Assembly: GCA_016844745.1 (NCBI GenBank)
Contig: JAERMQ010000042.1
Coordinates: 1-64,000, forward strand
Origin: Ignavibacteria bacterium
Lineage (GTDB): Bacteria > Bacteroidota > Ignavibacteria > Kapaibacteriales > UBA2268
Reading direction: 5' to 3'
DNA length: 64,000 nt
Both the position numbers and the translations under genes were made by a program. The notes under the pieces were generated by a model, which searched no databases, was not told the DNA's origin, and saw only the letters and a list, made by a program, of their open reading frames with translations. This document shows, one piece after another, positions 1 through 8,936 of the stretch (positions within the stretch are counted from its first letter, which is position 1; each line of letters begins with the position of its first letter).

Positions 1-91
1 TCATTTATACCTAAGAAAACTCATTGTTTTTTGAATTTTAGTACACATTATTTTTTTATCAATTTTGTCCTTTTTACGCTGGTGCAGTACA

Positions 92-871
92 TTATTTCAT
101 TATTTTAAATAGAAAAACAGCCGTCGAGGCAGCCACATTCAATGAGGCAACCCCATCAGCTAATGGAATTTTAACAATCAAATCGCTTAAATTCAACACT
201 GCGGTATCAATACCCTGCCCTTCGCTTCCAAAAATTAATGTAAATTTTTCGGGGAATTTAAAAGTGTTTATATCTAAGGCTTTATCGGTTATTTCGCAGG
301 AAATAATAGCATAACCCAAATTTTTTAAATCATCAATTGTTTCAAAAATCCTTTGCGAATAATAAACATCAATATCAAAAACAGTTCCCATCGAAACCCT
401 CACAGCCCTCCTTATATATGGGCTTGCCGATTTTTCATCCACAATTAAAGATTTTATTCCAAAGGCAGCACAATTTCTAACTATCGAACCAATATTTTCC
501 GTATCAATAATACCGTTTAAAACAACAACCGGAGATGATAATTCATGTAATGTTATTTTTTCAGGTTGTCGGGCAAGCGCTAAAATCCCTTGGTGAAGGT
601 TGAATCCAACGATTTGCTCTAATAGTTGTTTCTCGGCAAAGTATCTTTGATTTTCAGGAACACCTTTGCTATCGAGCCTCGCTTGTAGATTTTGATAAAA
701 TTCTAATGTAGCAAAGAAGGATACAATTTCCAGCTTGCTATCCAATAATTTATCGATAACTTTGAATCCTTCTGCAATAAATAGTTCGGACTCCCTATAA
801 AATTTATTTTGATTGCGAAGGCTTGAATAGCTTTGAACCCGCGGGTCTTGAAGATTTTCTATTTTTATCAT
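92..871 (-). CDS. TrmH/SpoU-family RNA 2'-O-ribose methyltransferase
   Basis: This 259-residue protein should transfer a methyl group from S-adenosylmethionine to the 2'-hydroxyl of a ribose in rRNA or tRNA. The N-terminal 100 residues fit the SpoU substrate-binding region. The C-terminal 150 form the knotted SpoU catalytic domain with its three motifs in order: NIGSIVRNC near residue 127, IFGSEGQGI near 214, and the closing IPLADGVASLNVAAS near 236. Length is normal for the family. The exact target nucleotide cannot be read from the sequence, so no symbol is given. The gene stands alone, convergent with nothing inside the window. The ATG at 871 is the only sensible start, and no clear Shine-Dalgarno is seen. 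Confidence 0.9.
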   Translation of the reverse strand: MIKIENLQDPRVQSYSSLRNQNKFYRESELFIAEGFKVIDKLLDSKLEIVSFFATLEFYQNLQARLDSKGVPENQRYFAEKQLLEQIVGFNLHQGILALARQPEKITLHELSSPVVVLNGIIDTENIGSIVRNCAAFGIKSLIVDEKSASPYIRRAVRVSMGTVFDIDVYYSQRIFETIDDLKNLGYAIISCEITDKALDINTFKFPEKFTLIFGSEGQGIDTAVLNLSDLIVKIPLADGVASLNVAASTAVFLFKIMK

Positions 872-904
872 GTTATTTTGTATAATGAATGTAAGCTAAG
901 TAAA

Positions 905-1150
905 AAATTTAATTTTCAATTTACAATTTTATAATTTTCAATCAATTTCTAATGTCTAATTTGCAATTTTGAGTATCTATAAAAAGCTTAATTTGTCATT
1001 CCCACGAAAGTGGGAATCCAGTATTCATGCAGTATATTGATCCCCGCTTTCGTGGGAATGACCCTTTTTAGATTAGGCTCAATTTTAAATTTAAAATTAA
1101 TCATTGAAAATTCATTGATAATTGAAAATTTGATAATTGAAAAATTTTCC
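905..1150. repeat. AT-rich dispersed repeat flanking a small hairpin
   Basis: The spacer between the TrmH gene and the PorE-like gene holds two facing halves of an AT-rich repeat. The left half is rich in TTTTCAATT words (905-960) and the right half in the complementary AATTGAAAA words (1080-1150). A separate hairpin at 994-1064 sits between them. Similar AT-rich blocks recur near 40964, 41757, 62260 and 63198. A plus-strand reading frame through this spacer is an accident of the repeat. Confidence 0.7.
994..1064. repeat. REP-like hairpin, CATTCCCACGAAAG family
   Basis: The left arm TCATTCCCACGAAAG is answered by CTTTCGTGGGAATGA on the right, with about 35 bases between. The left arm also folds on itself (CCCACGAAAGTGGG). 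It lies downstream of the PorE-like gene and may protect or terminate its transcript, although there is no T-run. Confidence 0.7.
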
Positions 1151-1165
1151 AATAATTGTAATAAT

Positions 1166-3193
1166 CTACTTAATAAACATTATTTCTACTCTTCTGTTTT
1201 TTGCCATATCTTCATCCGTTTCTCCACCGGCAAGAGGACGCCTGTCACCCATACCTTTGATTCTGAATCTTCCTGTTTTTATACCTTTACCAACTAAATA
1301 ATCTACGACGGATGAAGCGCGTTTATAAGATAATTCCTTGTTATAAGCAGATGAGCCTATTGAATCAGTATGTCCTTCAACCTCTATTTTTCGTTTTGGA
1401 TTATCCTTCAGGAATGTTGCGAGGCGATTTAATTCAGGCTCTGACTCCTGTTTCAGCGAATAATCATCGAAATCAAAAAATAAATTATTTATTGAAATTG
1501 TGATTTTACCTTTTAAAATTTCCTTTTTTGATGCAAGAATAATATTGATATTGATTTCTTTCGATTCCGTAGATTTTTTTAAGTCAATATTTTTCGATAT
1601 TGAATAATAACCGGCTTTTTGTGCATAATAACCGTAATGTCTGCCGGAAGGTAATGAAATGATAAAAGAACCGTCCCGGGGATTGCTCTTTAATTTTCCT
1701 ACTTGCCTGCCGTCAGATAAATCTTCCCATAAGATTTCTGCATCTAATGGTTCACCTTTCAAATCAGTTACAAAACCATGGATTACGGTTACATTTTCAG
1801 GTCTGGCTCTATTTGGAAGTTGAATAGAATAAATATCCCAACCGCCTGAACCGCCCTGCAGGTCCTGACTTGCAAAAAATGCGCTATCCCCGCTGACAGA
1901 CACAACATAACCCCAGTCATTATTCGCCGAATTAATTTCTTTGCCTAAATTTAACGGTTCGCTCCAATCGGTCCATGATGTATCCGACAATCTGACCGAT
2001 TTGAAAACATCCAACCTTCCCAAACCCGGATGCCCGTCAGATGAGAAATAAAGTGTCTTCCCGTCAGGGTGTAGAAATGGGGAGCGTTCCGCAAAAAGTG
2101 TATTTATTTTATTACCGAGATTGATTGGTTCACTCCATCCGGTGTCGGTTTTCCGGGTAACGTATATATCCATATTTCCATGGTCATCACCATGAAAACG
2201 TTTTCCGAATGGTTGATAACTCCCAACACCACCCGGGCGGTCGGATGTGAATAGAAGCGCCTTGCCATCGGAAGTTTCGAAGGCTCCTTCATCCAGGTAT
2301 TTTGTATTTATAGGGTAGGGGAATAGTTCAGTCGTATCCCAGCCTTGCTTGGTCATTTGAATTTTATAAATATTAAAACTGCTGTCGGCATTCTTCAAAT
2401 TGCCTGAAAAAAGTAAACCTGAGCCGTCTGCCGATACATTATCAACCGTTTCTGCCAATTTTGTATTGACTTCTTTACCAGGATTTGTAGCATTCGACCA
2501 GTTCCCGTCTTTCTTTTCGCTCACCCAAACATCCATCGAACCAAATCCGCCGGGACGGTCTGATGTAAAATATAAATATTTCCCATCCGGAGTTGGCGTT
2601 GGGTCCCATTCATTGAATTGAGTGTTGATATTTTTGTTTAAATGATTTATTTTCAGGTTTTCAACGGGTGTATTTAAAATTTCAATGATTGTATCAAACT
2701 TTTCCCTCATTGTTGGAAAGTATTGCTTAAAGTACATGTAATACATCGCTGCTGAATCCCATTGTTTCCTGTTAATGTAAGATTCGGTTAGCCTCTGAAC
2801 ACCCACGAAGGCATCTTCAGAAGGCGCACGGTCAATTACAAAGCGGGCATAAGATGGAGCCAGATTATCGACCGGAGCAACCATTAACATTGATTGTTCG
2901 GCTTCATTTAATTCATAATTGAAACTTCCTTCCTTATCTGGAAATAGTGGTTTATAAAGCGTCATACATTCCCGAACAGCAGCAAACCGGCGAAGAAATT
3001 TATGATAATTTGAAATGTGAATCACTACGGATAATGCACTGTCGCTGGGTGCAAAAGTCCTGATGTAAGCATCCCATTTCTTAAAATTCTCAGCATTCAA
3101 CGGAGCTCTCAAATCTATCAAAGTCTGGCTGTTTGCTGTCTGAAAGGTAAAGATTAAAGTTATATATAAAAATATTTTCCCGATATTATTCAT
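1166..3193 (-). CDS. PorE-like envelope protein: helical N-terminus, PD40 propeller, CRD, OmpA domain
   Basis: The 675-residue protein starts at the ATG at 3193, which gives a clean Sec signal peptide ending in TANSQ; an upstream in-frame start would bury that signal. Residues about 25-175 are helical and TPR-like. Residues about 185-475 carry PD40/WD40-like blades (TPTPDGKYLYFTSDRPGG, HPDGKTLYFSSDG). Residues about 480-560 fit a carboxypeptidase-regulatory-like fold, and the last 110 residues are an OmpA peptidoglycan-binding domain with VEGHTDSIG and NRRVEI. This domain order is that of PorE, the peptidoglycan-anchored T9SS component, but similar paralogues with other roles exist in this phylum. 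T9SS cargo elsewhere in the window makes a T9SS role plausible. It probably sits in the periplasm against the outer membrane. Confidence 0.8.
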   Translation of the reverse strand: MNNIGKIFLYITLIFTFQTANSQTLIDLRAPLNAENFKKWDAYIRTFAPSDSALSVVIHISNYHKFLRRFAAVRECMTLYKPLFPDKEGSFNYELNEAEQSMLMVAPVDNLAPSYARFVIDRAPSEDAFVGVQRLTESYINRKQWDSAAMYYMYFKQYFPTMREKFDTIIEILNTPVENLKINHLNKNINTQFNEWDPTPTPDGKYLYFTSDRPGGFGSMDVWVSEKKDGNWSNATNPGKEVNTKLAETVDNVSADGSGLLFSGNLKNADSSFNIYKIQMTKQGWDTTELFPYPINTKYLDEGAFETSDGKALLFTSDRPGGVGSYQPFGKRFHGDDHGNMDIYVTRKTDTGWSEPINLGNKINTLFAERSPFLHPDGKTLYFSSDGHPGLGRLDVFKSVRLSDTSWTDWSEPLNLGKEINSANNDWGYVVSVSGDSAFFASQDLQGGSGGWDIYSIQLPNRARPENVTVIHGFVTDLKGEPLDAEILWEDLSDGRQVGKLKSNPRDGSFIISLPSGRHYGYYAQKAGYYSISKNIDLKKSTESKEININIILASKKEILKGKITISINNLFFDFDDYSLKQESEPELNRLATFLKDNPKRKIEVEGHTDSIGSSAYNKELSYKRASSVVDYLVGKGIKTGRFRIKGMGDRRPLAGGETDEDMAKNRRVEIMFIK

Positions 3194-3284
3194 TTGTAAT
3201 TCAATCAAATAAAAGACATTCGACGCAGTTTCCAATGATTTATTGAAATTCAGAATTAAAAACGAATATTTCAATCAACACCCG

Positions 3285-3384
3285 GAAAATCCCCCTAACC
3301 CCCGGTTATAGAAGTAGAACATAGAAGTAAAATATAGAAGTAGAAAAAATTCCCCCTTTGAAAAAGGGGGTTAGGGGGATTTTC
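3285..3384. repeat. G-rich hairpin repeat (family A), divergent copy
   Basis: The outer arms GAAAATCCCCCTAACCCCC (3285-3303) and GGGGGTTAGGGGGATTTTC (3366-3384) are perfect complements. Inside lie three near-copies of a 13-base ATAGAAGTAGAAC unit (3308-3346) and the CCCCCTTTGAAAAAGGGGG core. This copy differs from the others by that internal insertion. Confidence 0.85.
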
Positions 3385-3562
3385 TTTATCTTGATAATTA
3401 AGAAAAGGTTAAGGTGTTTCTTATATCAAATAAAGGTTTGAATTAAACATATTCATTTATAAAACGTCTAATTAATAACAGAAAGAACTCCTGAAGCAAT
3501 GCTTGTAGATTAAGGGGATTATTAATTATAAATAATGCAAATTAGATTGTATGAAAAATCAG

Positions 3563-3648
3563 GAAGAATGTCATTCTGAGCGAAGCCAAGAATCCATAAA
3601 GCGCATGGGGACTGGATTCTTCACTTCGCTTACGAATGACATTCTTCT
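3563..3648. repeat. REP-like palindrome (family B)
   Basis: Terminal arms GAAGAATGTCATTC and GAATGACATTCTTC enclose an imperfect inverted repeat with the words GCGAAG, AAGAATCC and GGATTCTTCACTTCGC. Related copies are at 8661, 16168, 31173 and 32213. All five are intergenic. Confidence 0.85.
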
Positions 3649-3700
3649 ACTTTTAAAGTTTTCACTCAGACTTTATGAAAGAATTCCTTAACACTCTGGG

Positions 3701-3728
3701 AGGGGATTCCTGCATTTGCAGGAATGAT
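3701..3728. repeat. Small hairpin GATTCCTGCA/TGCAGGAATG
   Basis: A short inverted repeat (ATTCCTGCA, three-base loop region, TGCAGGAAT) lies 40 bases upstream of the beta-barrel gene start. The same motif occurs twice near 41923-41988. Confidence 0.6.
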
Positions 3729-3768
3729 ATTTTTAATTGTTACAGTTATCTATTTATCGGATGGAAAA

Positions 3769-6669
3769 ATGTTTAAAACGTTAATACTTCTTATTTCAGC
3801 CTTCATACTTATTCAGACAACTTTAATTGCCCAGGATGGGATTACCATTAAGGGAAAAGTTATAGATTCGGAGAATGCAATACCGCTTGCCGGAGCAACA
3901 GTTCAATTACTCACACGTGATAGCGTTAGCCGTTATCATGATTTGTCGAAACTTAAAGGTGAATTTGCATTAGAGACTGTAAAAGGTGGCTTCTATATTT
4001 TGAAAATTACATTTATTGGTTATCAAAATTATTTCAAGAACATCAAAGTAACAGATAAAGATTTGAATTTAGGCAATATTAGTTTAATTCCTGTAGATAT
4101 TCAGGGAAAAGATGTCGAAGTAACAGCCAAAGCGCCAATTGGCGAACAAAAAAACGATACTACCGAACTCAACGCCAGCGCTTTCAAGACTATGCCTGAT
4201 GCTACTGCTGAAGACTTAGTGAAGAAAATGCCTGGAGTACAAATCGAACAGGGTACCGTCAAGGCACAGGGCGAAGATGTTAAGAAAGTTATGGTTGATG
4301 GAAAACCTTTTTTTGGGGATGACCCCAATGCGACACTTCGAAATTTACCTGCTGATGTAGTCGATAAAGTGCAAATCTATGATAAAATGAGTGAGCAATC
4401 CGAATTTACCGGCTTCGATGACGGTCAAACTCAAAAAACGATGAATATTATAACGAAAAATAATAAAAGGAACGGACAATTCGGTAAGTTCAGCGGAGGA
4501 TATGGCAATCTCGATAAATACAGCCTGAATGCCAATATGAATATATTCAAAGGACCGCAGCGAATATCCGTTCTTGGCATGTCAAATAATGTAAATCAGC
4601 AGAATTTTTCTGTTATTGATATCCTTGATATTGTTGGTTCAACCGGACCCGGAGCACAGTTATTCCGTTCGTTTGCCGGTCGTGGAGGCTTTCAGGGTGG
4701 AGGCGGCAGGATGTTTGGCGGAGGCGGAGGCGGTGATTTCCGTGGGGGCTTTGGCGGAGGAATGCAGAACTTTATGGTCGGTCAGCAGGATGGCTTGAAT
4801 ACAACTCATGCTTTGGGAACTAATTATTCTGATTATTGGACTGATGATATTGAAGTTTCGGGCAGTTATTTTGTTAATTATCAGAAAAATAGCAGCAGTC
4901 AGATTGTAAATCGCGAAATTTATTTATCTCAAAATGCCGATTCGAACAGTCTTTATAACCAAATCAGCGATAATAATTCTAAAAATATAAATCACAGATT
5001 TAATTTTAGGTTCAATTATGCGCTCGATAGTAACACCTCACTTCTGATTAAGCCTACATTTTCATATCAGGATAATTATTCTGAAAAATTCTCTAATGAC
5101 AGCAATATGTACCGTTCCGGTTTTGTTTTAAATAAAACGAATGTTAGTAATAGTAATCAAACAAATGGATTTAACTTCTCGAATGAAATATTGTTCCGCC
5201 GCCGTCTGGGACTTATCGGCAGGACAATTTCTGTGAGCGTCACTACCGGATTGAATGATAAAGTAGGCGATGGCTCGTTGCTTAACAATATCGCTATATC
5301 TGGGGCTACGTTCACAAATAAGGAAATCAACCAGAAATCCGACATTGCAAATACAGGACAGACTCTTGGCGCTAATATAGCATACACCGAACCTGTGAGC
5401 GAAAACGGTCAGATTATGGTTAGTTATAATATAAATAGAAATAAGAATAACTCCGATAAACAAACAAATGATTTCAATCCATTGGACAGTTTATATAATA
5501 ATTTCAATGATGCATTCTCAAATAAATACGATAATGAATATCTCTATCAAAGAGCCGGTGTGGCTTACAGATATAAAATTAATGAATTGAATGCTACTGC
5601 ATCGCTCGAATATCAAAAAGCAGAATTATCAGGCGCTCAGGTTTTCCCACAAATAATGAATACCAATTACAATTTCTTTAATTTTCTTCCTTCCATCAGG
5701 ATTAACTATAAGTACACAAAAAATTCGAATCTGATGTTCAATTATAGAACTTCTACCAATGCACCATCTATAACGCAATTGCAGAATGTTGTCGATAATC
5801 GCGACCCAATGTATCAATCAACCGGTAATCCTGACCTGCACCCGACAACATCGCATTGGATTTCTATGCGGTTCAATAACTTTAGCTCCGATTTCAATAA
5901 TGTTTTCTTTGCTTTTCTTTCTGTAAATTTAAGGAAAGATAATATTGGTAATTCAATAATACAAGCTGAAAGATATCCAATCCATTACCAGAGCAATAAT
6001 ACAACGATTATTATACCACCAGGAGGTCAGCTTTCCATACCAGTACATCTACAAGGAGGTCGCAATATTTCCGGTATGGTCAATTATGGTTTTCCTCTTG
6101 TATTCATCTCATCCAAAATGAATTTAACTTTAGGAGGCAACTACAGCAGAACTCCAAGTTTAATTAGTAATGGAATTGAGAAAAGAACTAATTACTCAGA
6201 TGCTTATTATTCAAACATCATGGCTCTGATTAGCAGTAATATAAGCCAGGATATGGATTTTACAATATCGACAAGATATAATTTCAATAAGACTGTTAAT
6301 TCAACCCAAAGTAATCAGGATTTGAATTATGGTATTTTTCAAAATAATGCTAATTTCAAATGGATATTCTGGGAAGGATTTTTCTTCCAGTTTGATATTA
6401 ATAACCAGTTATATACCGGACTTGCACCCTCAAGTAACAATTTCACTCTTTTTAATATCAGCTTTGGCTCAAAATTATTCGAGAACCAAACCGGTGAAGT
6501 CAAGCTAAGTATATTCGATGTTTTGAACCAGAACAAAAGCGTGCAGACAAACTTTTCCGATTTATATAGCGAGACTGTTTATAACAATAAGCTGCTAACA
6601 CGCTATGTCATGCTTACTTTTACTTATAATCTTCGAAAATTTAATATGACAGGAATAGGTGGATTTTGA
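3769..6669 (+). CDS. Outer membrane beta-barrel protein with carboxypeptidase-regulatory-like N-terminus (TonB-receptor-like)
   Basis: The 966-residue protein begins at the ATG at 3769, giving a signal peptide MFKTLILLISAFILIQ ending LIAQ. An earlier in-frame ATG at 3724 would add a non-signal leader. Residues about 22-110 form a carboxypeptidase-regulatory-like domain (GKVIDSENAIPLAGATV). Residues about 120-290 fit a plug (DLVKKMPGVQIEQGTV, GDDPNATLRNLPADVV). The remainder is Asn- and aromatic-rich beta-strand typical of the outer membrane protein beta-barrel family (PF14905 type). A glycine-rich stretch at about residues 303-333 interrupts the plug/barrel junction. No SusD-like partner follows, so the substrate is unknown. 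The gene stands alone and ends six bases before the convergent methyltransferase. Confidence 0.85.
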   Translation: MFKTLILLISAFILIQTTLIAQDGITIKGKVIDSENAIPLAGATVQLLTRDSVSRYHDLSKLKGEFALETVKGGFYILKITFIGYQNYFKNIKVTDKDLNLGNISLIPVDIQGKDVEVTAKAPIGEQKNDTTELNASAFKTMPDATAEDLVKKMPGVQIEQGTVKAQGEDVKKVMVDGKPFFGDDPNATLRNLPADVVDKVQIYDKMSEQSEFTGFDDGQTQKTMNIITKNNKRNGQFGKFSGGYGNLDKYSLNANMNIFKGPQRISVLGMSNNVNQQNFSVIDILDIVGSTGPGAQLFRSFAGRGGFQGGGGRMFGGGGGGDFRGGFGGGMQNFMVGQQDGLNTTHALGTNYSDYWTDDIEVSGSYFVNYQKNSSSQIVNREIYLSQNADSNSLYNQISDNNSKNINHRFNFRFNYALDSNTSLLIKPTFSYQDNYSEKFSNDSNMYRSGFVLNKTNVSNSNQTNGFNFSNEILFRRRLGLIGRTISVSVTTGLNDKVGDGSLLNNIAISGATFTNKEINQKSDIANTGQTLGANIAYTEPVSENGQIMVSYNINRNKNNSDKQTNDFNPLDSLYNNFNDAFSNKYDNEYLYQRAGVAYRYKINELNATASLEYQKAELSGAQVFPQIMNTNYNFFNFLPSIRINYKYTKNSNLMFNYRTSTNAPSITQLQNVVDNRDPMYQSTGNPDLHPTTSHWISMRFNNFSSDFNNVFFAFLSVNLRKDNIGNSIIQAERYPIHYQSNNTTIIIPPGGQLSIPVHLQGGRNISGMVNYGFPLVFISSKMNLTLGGNYSRTPSLISNGIEKRTNYSDAYYSNIMALISSNISQDMDFTISTRYNFNKTVNSTQSNQDLNYGIFQNNANFKWIFWEGFFFQFDINNQLYTGLAPSSNNFTLFNISFGSKLFENQTGEVKLSIFDVLNQNKSVQTNFSDLYSETVYNNKLLTRYVMLTFTYNLRKFNMTGIGGF

Positions 6670-6674
6670 TAGAA

Positions 6675-7466
6675 CTATTTCTTCCTTGCTATAATCACTA
6701 TATTCCAGCAATACCATTTTAGGAACGGCAATAATTTAAGCAGGAATTTATCTATTTTTTCTAGCCTATTAAATGTCGGTTCTAATTCTTTATGCTCCAA
6801 GATTATCTTTTTCCAATACCGCTCTTTATTAGGGTCAACCTTGTCGAACAAATAGAACTTAAGAAAAATCCAAAGAGTAGAAAGCCAGGTAGAATAGGTT
6901 TCTACGTTTTGATAGATTTGCCTGATAGCCTTTACATCCTTTATCCTAATAGGATGTTCATCTTCAGTGCGAACACCCATTGCTTTTTTCCTGTAAATAT
7001 TGATTAAGGGATTGTATTGCACAGGGTCCCAGGATACAAAAAGACCTCCGTGTTTCAATACCCTGTTAGCTTCACGGGCAGCCTGCACAATATCGACATG
7101 ATGAAGCAAATTTGCTGCATAAACGATATCAAAGGTTTCATCAGGGTATTCTATATGGTCGGTTGAAAATTTCTTGGTTTCAATTTGAACTCCATGCTTA
7201 GCAGCCAATGATTGAGCAACCTTTAGCATACCACCGGATAAATCGCTTGCTATGGCAATGGCTCCTTTTTTGGCAAAGTAAACGGAAGCTTCACCTGCTC
7301 CACAGCCCAATTCAAGAATTTTCTTCCCGCGAATATCACCCAATTTTGTAATAATAATCCTGTTCTCCGGAGCTGTACAAGCTTCGAAAAATTCATCGAC
7401 GAACACTTTATCTATATCTATAGAATCAGCCCAGTTATCATGAAATACTTCTTCTTTTTCTTTAAT
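6675..7466 (-). CDS. Class I SAM-dependent methyltransferase, probable ATT start
   Basis: The SAM-binding motif I ILELGCGAGEASVYF and a following acidic motif (IASDLSGGMLKVAQ) identify a class I methyltransferase of the Methyltransf_11 type. The C-terminal 100 residues are hydrophobic and basic, suggesting a lipid or membrane-associated substrate. The next gene upstream on the same strand is a polyprenyl-phosphate glycosyltransferase, which supports a glycan or lipid role. The first conventional start, GTG at 7406, has no ribosome site. Twenty codons earlier, ATT at 7466 stands seven bases after AGGAG (7478-7474). The added residues (EKEEVFHDNWADSIDIDKV) read as a normal N-terminus for this family, giving 263 residues. 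The start is inferred. Confidence 0.8.
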   Translation of the reverse strand: MKEKEEVFHDNWADSIDIDKVFVDEFFEACTAPENRIIITKLGDIRGKKILELGCGAGEASVYFAKKGAIAIASDLSGGMLKVAQSLAAKHGVQIETKKFSTDHIEYPDETFDIVYAANLLHHVDIVQAAREANRVLKHGGLFVSWDPVQYNPLINIYRKKAMGVRTEDEHPIRIKDVKAIRQIYQNVETYSTWLSTLWIFLKFYLFDKVDPNKERYWKKIILEHKELEPTFNRLEKIDKFLLKLLPFLKWYCWNIVIIARKK

Positions 7467-7473
7467 TTTTATT

Positions 7474-7478
7474 CTCCT
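7474..7478 (-). promoter_or_regulatory. Ribosome-binding site supporting an ATT start
   Basis: AGGAG on the minus strand is seven bases before the in-frame ATT at 7466-7464. The only other in-frame candidate between the upstream stop (TAA, 7487-7485) and the GTG at 7406 is ATA at 7472, too close to this site. Confidence 0.6.
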
Positions 7479-7517
7479 AAGTGTTTAAAACAGAGTTAAC
7501 ATTAATTTATCAATAAA

Positions 7518-7603
7518 TTCAAGAAAAACCTACTAACCCCCTTTGAAAAAGGGGGAATAATTATTCCCCCTTTTTCAAAGGGGGTTAGGGGGTTTCTCTT
7601 GAA
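7518..7603. repeat. G-rich hairpin repeat (family A)
   Basis: A perfect 26-base inverted repeat, 7535-7560 against 7561-7586, is centred on AATAATTATT with no loop. It carries the core CCCCCTTTTTCAAAGGGGG and outer arms that match less well. It starts just after the glycosyltransferase stop and lies upstream of the methyltransferase, so it is inside their likely common transcript. Confidence 0.9.
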
Positions 7604-7607
7604 TTTG

Positions 7608-8558
7608 TCATTCCTTATCTTCCGACCTAAATATTTTATCAATTATATACAATGGTCTCTTTTTAATTTCTTCATATATTCTTCCGATATATTCCCCGAT
7701 TAATCCGGTTGCCATGAGTTGAATCCCACCGAAAAATACTATCAATAATACAGTTGCAGTATAGCCGGGAATGAAAATTTCCGGATGGATGAGCCGGCGA
7801 ATAACGGTTACAATACTCCAGATTACAGAAATACCGACTGTACCAAACCCTGCCATAATCATTAACCTAAGAGGGAGAATTGAAAACGATGTAATTGCGT
7901 CGATAGAAAATTTAAACATTTTGATAAAAGGATATTTCGTTTCACCTGCAAAGCGTGGGTCACGGTCATATTGAACATCATCCTGCCGAAATCCTACCCA
8001 ACTAACCATTCCGCGTATGAATCTATGCTTTTCCCGTAATGAGTTTAAATGAACGGCTACTTTACTGTCAATTAACCTGAAATCTCCGGTATTCATCGGA
8101 ATGTCGCAATCAGTCATGTATTGAATAAGCTTATAAAATAATTTCGCTGTCAGGAGTTTAAACCATGATTCGCCTTTTCTTGTTTTCCTTTGACCGTAAA
8201 CAACATCAGTGCCGGTTTTCCACTTTTTGTACATTTCGATTATTACTTCCGGCGGGTCTTGCAAATCCGCATCGATAAGAACGATAGCCTTTCCTTTGGC
8301 GTTGTCCAAACCGGCTGTTACAGCCGGCTGATGACCGAAATTCCTGCTGAATGATATTATGACAAGATTCGGATATTCATTAGAGAGTTGATTTAATTTA
8401 TTAAGTGTATTATCCCTGCTTCCGTCATCGATAAGAATGATTTCATTAGTAACACCTAATTGAAGGAGAACGATACTGAGGCGCCGAATGAATTCTTCGA
8501 TACATTCTTCTTCATTAAAACAAGGCGCTACAATTGAAATTTCTATTTCACCGGTCAT
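7608..8558 (-). CDS. Family 2 glycosyltransferase, polyprenyl-phosphate sugar type (DPM1/GtrB-like)
   Basis: This 316-residue enzyme should move a sugar from a nucleotide donor to a polyprenyl phosphate on the cytoplasmic face of the inner membrane. The GT-A domain opens with ISIVAPCFNEEECIEEF (residues 6-22) and carries the metal/nucleotide motif LIDADLQDPPE near residue 98. Two membrane segments follow the catalytic domain (about residues 230-252 and 263-290, FIPGYTATVLLIVFFGGIQL), the arrangement of GtrB, ArnC and bacterial DPM-synthase-like enzymes. A short basic cytoplasmic tail ends the protein. The methyltransferase downstream on the same strand may act on the same glycan. The exact sugar is not readable. 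Confidence 0.9.
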   Translation of the reverse strand: MTGEIEISIVAPCFNEEECIEEFIRRLSIVLLQLGVTNEIILIDDGSRDNTLNKLNQLSNEYPNLVIISFSRNFGHQPAVTAGLDNAKGKAIVLIDADLQDPPEVIIEMYKKWKTGTDVVYGQRKTRKGESWFKLLTAKLFYKLIQYMTDCDIPMNTGDFRLIDSKVAVHLNSLREKHRFIRGMVSWVGFRQDDVQYDRDPRFAGETKYPFIKMFKFSIDAITSFSILPLRLMIMAGFGTVGISVIWSIVTVIRRLIHPEIFIPGYTATVLLIVFFGGIQLMATGLIGEYIGRIYEEIKKRPLYIIDKIFRSEDKE

Positions 8559-8660
8559 CTATTTATCTCCATTTCTTTACCATAATAATCTTATCAATGT
8601 TCAAAAAATAATAGAATAATCATATTTAAGGTTGGGGTTGGTGAAATCTAATTAAATAAT

Positions 8661-8741
8661 AGAATGTCATTCGTAAGCGAAGTGAAGAATTCAGAAGCAG
8701 CATTGGGACTGGATTCTACACTTCGTTCTGAATGACATTCC
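8661..8741. repeat. REP-like palindrome (family B)
   Basis: The arms AGAATGTCATTCG and GAATGACATTC enclose GCGAAGTGAAGAATTC and GGATTCTACACTTCG. It occupies the middle of the 378-base gene-free stretch 8559-8936. The rest of that stretch is AT-rich with nothing recognisable. Confidence 0.85.
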
Positions 8742-8936
8742 TGCAATCTTTTTGTAAATAATCTATTGAAGGAATGACTCTTCCGGTAACTACTTTTATT
8801 TAGAAATGACATAACTTTCTAATTTTTCTTATTCATAAAAAAATATAAAATTAATAAAAATTGAGGATATGATAAGGTATGAATTTAATATTTGACAAGA
8901 AAAATAATGTAAGGGGAATCAGGAATCTGAATCAAT

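Noticed and set aside
1010-1297. Plus-strand reading frame of 95 codons
   Set aside because: It runs through the AT repeat and the end of the PorE-like gene on the other strand, with no ribosome site or recognisable protein.
3285-3384. Insertion sequence
   Set aside because: No transposase gene is present and the element is only about 100 bases, so a hairpin repeat is the better description.
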